The position numbers and the translations under genes were made by a program. Positions 7,472 through 11,663 of a stretch of DNA of 11,663 nucleotides are shown in pieces. Numbering within the stretch: the first letter of the stretch is position 1; the number at the start of each line of letters is the position of its first letter. Source of the stretch: Clostridia bacterium (GTDB lineage Bacteria > Bacillota > Clostridia > Oscillospirales > CAG-272); NCBI GenBank assembly GCA_024404655.1, contig JAKSPR010000053.1, positions 1 through 11,663 on the forward strand, given 5' to 3'. A model generated the notes under the pieces. The model had not been told where the DNA came from and searched no databases. It worked only from the letters and a program-made list of their open reading frames with translations.

Positions 7472-7499
7472 GGGCTTCCGCACCGGAGTGCGAAAGCCC
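7472..7499. terminator. Bidirectional intrinsic terminator between ylbJ and the ABC permease gene
   Basis: GGGCTTCCGCAC (7472-7483) pairs with GTGCGAAAGCCC (7488-7499) around the loop CGGA, giving a 12-pair stem with one mismatch. Rightward it is followed by GATTTGTTTTT (7501-7511). Leftward it is followed by TTTTGTTATTT (7471-7461 read on the minus strand). It sits 9 bp after the ylbJ stop and 14 bp from the stop of the converging permease gene, so it can end both transcripts. Confidence 0.92.
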
Positions 7500-7513
7500 A
7501 GATTTGTTTTTGA

Positions 7514-8563
7514 TTAACCGACGATACCGGAACGTTCGATACCCTGAACAAGGTATCTCTGACCGAACAGGTAAACGACGATCAGGGGAGCGATAACCAG
7601 CAGACCGCAGGTATTCCGGATAGCGGAGATGTAGAGGTCACCGGCTGCGAAGTCCGTATCAAGGGACTTCGGAGTCATGATGATGTCGGGCATCAGCTTC
7701 ATACCGGAAGAGGTGAAGAAGACGGTCGTGTAGAAGTCATCGGTCCACTGCCAGCAGAATGCGAACAGGAAGATCGTGACCATCATCGGGATGGAAAGCG
7801 GGATGATGATGGAGAAGAAGGTCTTGAACGTGCCGCATCCGTCGAGGTAAGCGGATTCCTCAAGTTCATCCGGGACACCGCGGTAGAACTGTCTCATCAT
7901 GAAGACATACAGACCATTTCTGTAAGCAAGACCAGTCAGAGAAAGCAGAGCCAGCGGCCAGTAGGAGTTGTTGAGGTTGATAGAGGTGATCTTGATCAGC
8001 TCGAGCTTTTCGGAAACACCGCCGCCGAGGAGGTTCAGGATACCAAGGATATCAAAATAACGGAACTTCATGAACAGGGAGAGCTGCAGGGTCTGGTGCG
8101 GGATGACCATCGTCAGGACGACCAGAAGGAACAGCAGGGTGGAACCCTTGAACTTGAACTTCGCGAAACCGTAACCGATCAGTGCGCAGATGAAGGTCTG
8201 AGAGACACCGCAGAACAGGGAGAGCGCCAGGGTGTTGACGCATGCCTGCCAATAGTGAGACTCTGCAATGATCGCTTTGTAGGTATCGAGGGTGGGATAC
8301 TTCGGAATGTACTTAACGGTGACGTCGATGAAGTCCTCAGGGCTCATGAAGGAACCCGTAACCTTGGAGAAGAAGGGCATCAGGACGACGTAAGCAAGAC
8401 CGAGCAGGAGGATAAAGCGGAACAGCCACCAGACAACGCCGATAACGAAGCTGGAGGAGAGATACTTGATTCGCATACGTTCCTTTTTGGAAGTACGTTC
8501 GAAATCAACATGGATGGAATTTTTCGTTTCCTTGGTAATCTTAGTAGTATTCTGAGCGTTCAT
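7514..8563 (-). CDS. Carbohydrate ABC transporter permease, MalG-type (CUT1)
   Basis: A 349-residue inner-membrane permease. About six membrane segments are visible (about 43-65, 107-132, 142-165, 201-224, 247-270 and 313-336). The cytoplasmic EAA loop that docks to the ATPase is at 233-259 and reads ELEESAYLDGCGTFKTFFSI. The C-terminus YLVQGIERSGIVG is typical of MalG-like members. An approximately 30-residue segment between the third and fourth membrane helices (170-200) is longer than in simple MalG proteins. It would form a heterodimer with the upstream MalF-type permease, 18 bp away. Start choice: a TTG directly precedes, but ATG at 8563 has a perfect AGGAGG eight bases upstream. It is the last gene of its operon, before the shared terminator. 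Substrate cannot be told. Two-fold codons are nearly all C-ending, suggesting high expression. Confidence 0.93.
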   Translation of the reverse strand: MNAQNTTKITKETKNSIHVDFERTSKKERMRIKYLSSSFVIGVVWWLFRFILLLGLAYVVLMPFFSKVTGSFMSPEDFIDVTVKYIPKYPTLDTYKAIIAESHYWQACVNTLALSLFCGVSQTFICALIGYGFAKFKFKGSTLLFLLVVLTMVIPHQTLQLSLFMKFRYFDILGILNLLGGGVSEKLELIKITSINLNNSYWPLALLSLTGLAYRNGLYVFMMRQFYRGVPDELEESAYLDGCGTFKTFFSIIIPLSIPMMVTIFLFAFCWQWTDDFYTTVFFTSSGMKLMPDIIMTPKSLDTDFAAGDLYISAIRNTCGLLVIAPLIVVYLFGQRYLVQGIERSGIVG

Positions 8564-8571
8564 CAAAGTAT

Positions 8572-8577
8572 CCTCCT
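8572..8577 (-). promoter_or_regulatory. Strong ribosome binding site for the MalG-type permease
   Basis: AAAGGAGGA on the minus strand, with core AGGAGG eight bases before ATG at 8563. It decides against the TTG one codon upstream as the start. Confidence 0.8.
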
Positions 8578-8581
8578 TTCT

Positions 8582-9574
8582 TTATCTTTCCTGACGCTGA
8601 TAGAAGGTGTAAGCACTAAGCACACCGGCTACAGCGGCGATGATGACCATAACGATGATGAAGTACATCCAAGCCATTGCGGACGACAAGACGTTACCGG
8701 AAGGCTGGTCGTAGACTTTATCAATGTAAGTCATAACCTGGTTGTCTGCGGAAGTGAAGGAGTCGATAACCGTGTAGACAGTGTTGACGAGGATCATCGG
8801 GGAGATCATCGGCAGGGTGATCTTCCAGAAGGTTTCCCACTGGGTAGCACCGTCGATCTGGCAGGACTCGTAAATTGCGGGAGAAATGGACTGCAGAGCT
8901 GCGAGGAAGATCAGCATCTGGACACCGGATCTGTTGACGATATCATAAATATCGTTGACAAGTCCGACGACATAGTCAAGAAGTTCTTCACCGATGACCA
9001 TGTTACGGAACAGTCTCTCGACGTCCATTGCGTTGATGATCTGGTTGGTCTGCTCTGCTCCGCCGTCGCCCATATCCATGGAAGTGGTATCACCCATGTA
9101 GGACAGCAGCTGGTTGGACTGGTCGATCTTGTCGATCAGACCGGTGGACAGGATGACCGGGATGAAGAAGATCGCACGGAAAGCCGCACGGCCGACCATC
9201 TTTTCGTTCATCATAACTGCCATGAACAGAGAGAAGATAACGATTGCGGGGATATCGAAAATCAGCTGCTTGATACCGGCGCTCAGCGTCTGGATGTAGG
9301 TAGCATCGACAAAGAGTGCTTCCTGGTAGTTTGCAAGTCCGACCCATGTCAGGCGGTAACCACCGCCTGTCACGATACTGATCTTGGTAAAGCTGTAAAG
9401 GATGGAGTCATAAACGATCGGTGCATAAATGATGACAAAACCGATGATGAACGGAAGTACGAACAGCCAACCTGCTCTGGCTTTACGGGAATCAAGGGAG
9501 GCGCCTTTTTTCTTTTTCTTCGGTGCCGCATTGATTTTCTGCGGTGCCTGCTGAAGCTTTGCTTCGTTATTCAT
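8582..9574 (-). CDS. Sugar ABC transporter permease, MalF-type (CUT1), with long extracytoplasmic loop
   Basis: A 330-residue permease. The cytoplasmic N-terminus is basic (a run of five Lys at 19-23), followed by the first membrane helix with WLFVLPFIIGFVIIYAPIVY (36-55). Further helices lie at about 105-122, 133-147, 217-235, 255-272 and 301-322. The EAA loop reads PAIYESCQIDGATQWETFWK (232-251). Between the third and fourth helices there is an extra hydrophilic segment of nearly 70 residues (148-216), rich in Asp, Glu, Asn and Met, where ordinary LacF/UgpA-type permeases are short. It would be outside the membrane. It pairs with the MalG-type permease; neither the ATPase nor the binding protein is encoded in the visible part, and CUT1 importers often share an MsmK-type ATPase encoded elsewhere. 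The ATG at 9574 has GAGGT six bases upstream, and the gene follows the DUF5696-like gene by 16 bp. Confidence 0.92.
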   Translation of the reverse strand: MNNEAKLQQAPQKINAAPKKKKKGASLDSRKARAGWLFVLPFIIGFVIIYAPIVYDSILYSFTKISIVTGGGYRLTWVGLANYQEALFVDATYIQTLSAGIKQLIFDIPAIVIFSLFMAVMMNEKMVGRAAFRAIFFIPVILSTGLIDKIDQSNQLLSYMGDTTSMDMGDGGAEQTNQIINAMDVERLFRNMVIGEELLDYVVGLVNDIYDIVNRSGVQMLIFLAALQSISPAIYESCQIDGATQWETFWKITLPMISPMILVNTVYTVIDSFTSADNQVMTYIDKVYDQPSGNVLSSAMAWMYFIIVMVIIAAVAGVLSAYTFYQRQER

Positions 9575-9590
9575 ATTTACACCTCATTCC

Positions 9591-11663
9591 TTAGTTCTTT
9601 TTGTAGAAACCGAGCGGAGCAATTTCTACGCCGTCAACCTTAACTGCAAAGTTGTTGTAGTTGAGGATGAAGTAAGTGCCGCCTTCGTAGGTGACCTTAA
9701 CGATCTTACCGTTGTCAACCTTGGTTCTGGAAGCTGCTTCTTCTTCCTTATCCACATCGACGACTTCGAGGCCTTCAGTCTCATCGACTTCTTCCTCTTC
9801 CTTCGTCTCCGTCTTTGCGTCTTCGGTCTTTTCAGCGCCCTCTTCGGTAGTCTCGTCCTTCTTGTTCAGACCGAGTTCAGCATCCTGCTGCTTCTCGTAT
9901 TCTTCGGCACGCTTCTTTTCTTCTTCTTCCAGTCTCTTCTTTTCGCGTTCCTCTTCGAGCTTTCTCTGCTCTTCTTCGAGTTCTGCGATTTCAGCGGCAT
10001 TCAGAACACGTTCGCCTGCGATGAATTCGTGATCAACGATCAGCTTGGTCTGGAGGTCCTTCAGAGCTTCGTTCAGCGTCTTGTATGCTGCAACGAGGTC
10101 ATCGTACCAGATATCAAAGGAAATGGAGTAGTAATCGGAAAGGTCGCCGTTTGCTGTCTTCATCTTGTTGGTGTTTCTGTAGGACAGCTGGAAGTAAGGT
10201 GCTGCACCGTTTTCAATGGACTTGAGGATCTGGTAGTTCATATCGCCGGCGGTGTTCATTGCCATACCGGTGAAGTTGACGTAACCATGGAGCACCATGC
10301 CCATGAACGGAATGGTTTCGGAGGTGTTCAGGTACTCAGAGGAGTCCAGCGGAACATCGAGAATATCGGTAACGTAAGGCAGGGAGTAGAAGTTACCTGC
10401 TTCCGTCATAACCTTACCGTACTCTTCCTTTGCTCTCTGCAGGATCTCGACGGTGTATTCCTTGTTATCCTCGCGGTGGTACGGATCCTTCTTATCAAAG
10501 TCGGAGTTCAGGTACTTACCGAGGGAAGAAAGGGAGATACCGATCGGGTTCAGCGCGGAGTAGTTCTTGGTGAACTCATCATAGTAGTAGGAGAAATATG
10601 CGGGAGAAATTGCGAGCATGAAGGTTCTGTCGTACTCCTGGTACTGAGGATCATACTCACGGAGTCTTGCGTACTTGGTATTCATGGACTTGATCAGGTG
10701 AGCTCTCTTACGCAGACCGGAGAAGATATCGTTCTCTCTTGCGTTAGCCCAGACAAAGTCGAAGTCCGGATAAACACCGATGTTGTTCTGCTGAGCGTAA
10801 GCGACGAAGTCTGCAAAGCCTTCCTTGCCGCCTGCGTTCTTTTCAACCTCTACCTTGTAAGGTACGGTGTACCACATACCGCCGTTGAAGAAACCGGTGA
10901 GCTTGTAGTTGAGGTTGCTGATGCCGGATTCCTTGAGGCGTTCTGCCATGGTCTTGAGGTCTTCAAACGTGGTAAGAGGAGTCTGTACGTTGACCGGGAA
11001 GGAGAGAATCTTCTCCTGGGTCTCTGCAGTACCGAATGCTTCGAGGTACAGCGGGATATCAGCCTTGACATCATCCTTGGTGAGTCTCTTCAGAATGCCT
11101 CTGTTCTCGAGATAATCTCTTGCGACATTAACCATGCCCATGTAAGAGGTGGGATAATAGTCGCCGTCCTTCATGCCTGCTTCCTTTGCGTATTCCGGAT
11201 CGTTCAGCATCGTGAAACGGATGGTGTAGTTACCGGTGTACTTACGCTTGGAAACGACAGTCCACATGGAGGAAGCTGCTCCGCTGATCGCATCTGCGAT
11301 ATCGTAGGAGTCGCGCTGTCTGGGAACGATGGTGGTCTTGACGTTATCGAAGTTGGAGGTACGGCCGCCGGTCTCGGTGGAGATGGAGGCGATTGCTTCA
11401 CCTTCTTCGATGACTGCGAAGAAGCCCTTGTTCTCGTAGGTAACGGATCTGGCGACGACCTTCTTGACTTCGTTGTCAATGTAGACGCCCCAGGGGTTGT
11501 AGTAAGGCTCTACCGGAACTTCGATCAGCTGGGTAGTAGCGTTCTCGTAGTTCTCGACGATACCGTACATCGGGAGTCTGACAGATTCCTGATGTTCGCC
11601 GGAGATCTGGTAGAATGCGTAGTCCTGACCGTAAACCTTACCGGTGACGGTCTTACCGCTCAG
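9591..11663 (-). CDS. DUF5696-like extracytoplasmic protein, 5' end cut off by window edge
   Basis: The frame stays open to the right edge, so the ATG at 11570 is internal and the true start lies outside; 690 residues are visible. I recognise a DUF5696 pattern: LPMYGIVE (30-37) then FFAVIEEGEAIASI (81-94), DIPLYLEAFG (202-211), a Gly-rich TIM-barrel-like block with YKLTGFFNGG (253-262) and GVYPDFDFVWA (296-306), and IPFMGMVLHGYVNF (451-464) followed by SIENGAAPYF (482-491). Such proteins are known beside CUT1 permeases in Clostridia and Paenibacillus, but no activity has been established; the barrel suggests carbohydrate processing or binding, which is inference. Residues 559-643 are an unusual Glu/Lys-rich helix, after which a short beta-rich end (YFILNYNNFAVKV) closes the protein. 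A signal peptide would be in the missing part. Very biased, C-ending codon use. Confidence in the open frame is near 1, and about 0.75 for the family. Confidence 0.8.
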   Translation of the reverse strand: MSGKTVTGKVYGQDYAFYQISGEHQESVRLPMYGIVENYENATTQLIEVPVEPYYNPWGVYIDNEVKKVVARSVTYENKGFFAVIEEGEAIASISTETGGRTSNFDNVKTTIVPRQRDSYDIADAISGAASSMWTVVSKRKYTGNYTIRFTMLNDPEYAKEAGMKDGDYYPTSYMGMVNVARDYLENRGILKRLTKDDVKADIPLYLEAFGTAETQEKILSFPVNVQTPLTTFEDLKTMAERLKESGISNLNYKLTGFFNGGMWYTVPYKVEVEKNAGGKEGFADFVAYAQQNNIGVYPDFDFVWANARENDIFSGLRKRAHLIKSMNTKYARLREYDPQYQEYDRTFMLAISPAYFSYYYDEFTKNYSALNPIGISLSSLGKYLNSDFDKKDPYHREDNKEYTVEILQRAKEEYGKVMTEAGNFYSLPYVTDILDVPLDSSEYLNTSETIPFMGMVLHGYVNFTGMAMNTAGDMNYQILKSIENGAAPYFQLSYRNTNKMKTANGDLSDYYSISFDIWYDDLVAAYKTLNEALKDLQTKLIVDHEFIAGERVLNAAEIAELEEEQRKLEEEREKKRLEEEEKKRAEEYEKQQDAELGLNKKDETTEEGAEKTEDAKTETKEEEEVDETEGLEVVDVDKEEEAASRTKVDNGKIVKVTYEGGTYFILNYNNFAVKVDGVEIAPLGFYKKN
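9735..9989 (-). other. Glu/Lys-rich helical low-complexity segment inside the DUF5696-like protein
   Basis: About 85 codons encode an acidic stretch: Glu is about 32 of 82 residues, most of the rest being Lys, Arg, Asp, Thr and Ala. The first 40 residues alternate blocks of E and K/R with periodic Leu (for example EEEQRKLEEEREKKRLEEEE), as in a coiled coil or a single charged alpha-helix. The second half has no Leu periodicity and is probably a disordered acidic linker. It separates the barrel-like region from the small C-terminal beta segment. Confidence 0.85.

Noticed and set aside
8096..9643. Long plus-strand open frame of 515 codons opposite the two permease genes
   Set aside because: It mirrors the strongly C-biased codon use of the minus-strand permeases. 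The product is a His/Asp-rich chain without a domain, and it has no ribosome binding site or plausible neighbour.
9735..9989. GAA/GAG-rich stretch considered as a DNA tandem repeat or CRISPR-like array
   Set aside because: There is no regular repeat unit or spacer; the pattern comes from Glu and Lys codons in the open frame.
9691..10032. Plus-strand Ser-rich frame opposite the Glu/Lys-rich segment
   Set aside because: Poly-Ser is simply the reverse complement of the GAA/GAG-rich helix codons in another frame; it is not a gene.
11571..11663. ATG at 11570 as the true start of the DUF5696-like gene
   Set aside because: The frame continues without a stop to the window edge through a family-like segment, no good ribosome binding site precedes this ATG, and the protein would lack a signal peptide.

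Overview
The window looks like chromosomal DNA from an endospore-forming, low-to-mid GC member of the Clostridia, probably Oscillospiraceae/Ruminococcaceae-like. The grounds are three sporulation genes of Bacillus/Clostridium type (yqfC, yqfD, ylbJ), the Gram-positive housekeeping cluster phoH-ybeY-era-recO, MutS2, and strong AGGAGG-type ribosome binding sites. The genus cannot be fixed from sequence reading alone.

Layout. (1) Positions 1-6389, minus strand: one compact presumed operon read right to left, yqfC > yqfD > phoH > ybeY > era > recO > mutS2. Gaps are 4-30 bp and yqfC/yqfD overlap. mutS2 is cut by the left edge. The operon joins mother-cell sporulation genes to RNA/ribosome maturation (PhoH, YbeY, Era) and DNA/ribosome quality control (RecO, MutS2). 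(2) Positions 6390-6460: a short divergent promoter region. A plausible sigma-E-type promoter faces right, and yqfC starts with TTG on the left. (3) Positions 6461-7462, plus strand: ylbJ, a sporulation membrane protein and the only rightward gene. (4) Positions 7466-7511: a strong hairpin with T-rich flanks on both sides, acting as a shared terminator for the two converging units. (5) Positions 7514-11663, minus strand: the downstream end of a carbohydrate ABC transporter operon. In transcription order it holds a large DUF5696-like extracytoplasmic protein (its start lies beyond the right edge), a MalF-type permease and a MalG-type permease. No solute-binding protein or ATPase gene is visible.

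The least understood part is the right-hand operon. A large TIM-barrel-like DUF5696-family protein carries an unusual Glu/Lys-rich helical stretch and is coupled to two CUT1-type permeases, one of which has a long extra extracytoplasmic loop. These genes use C-ending codons almost exclusively and have good ribosome binding sites, which suggests high expression. ylbJ, by contrast, is T-rich with relaxed codon use. No rRNA, tRNA, CRISPR array, insertion sequence or other mobile element was seen, and no stretch over 300 bp lacks a gene.
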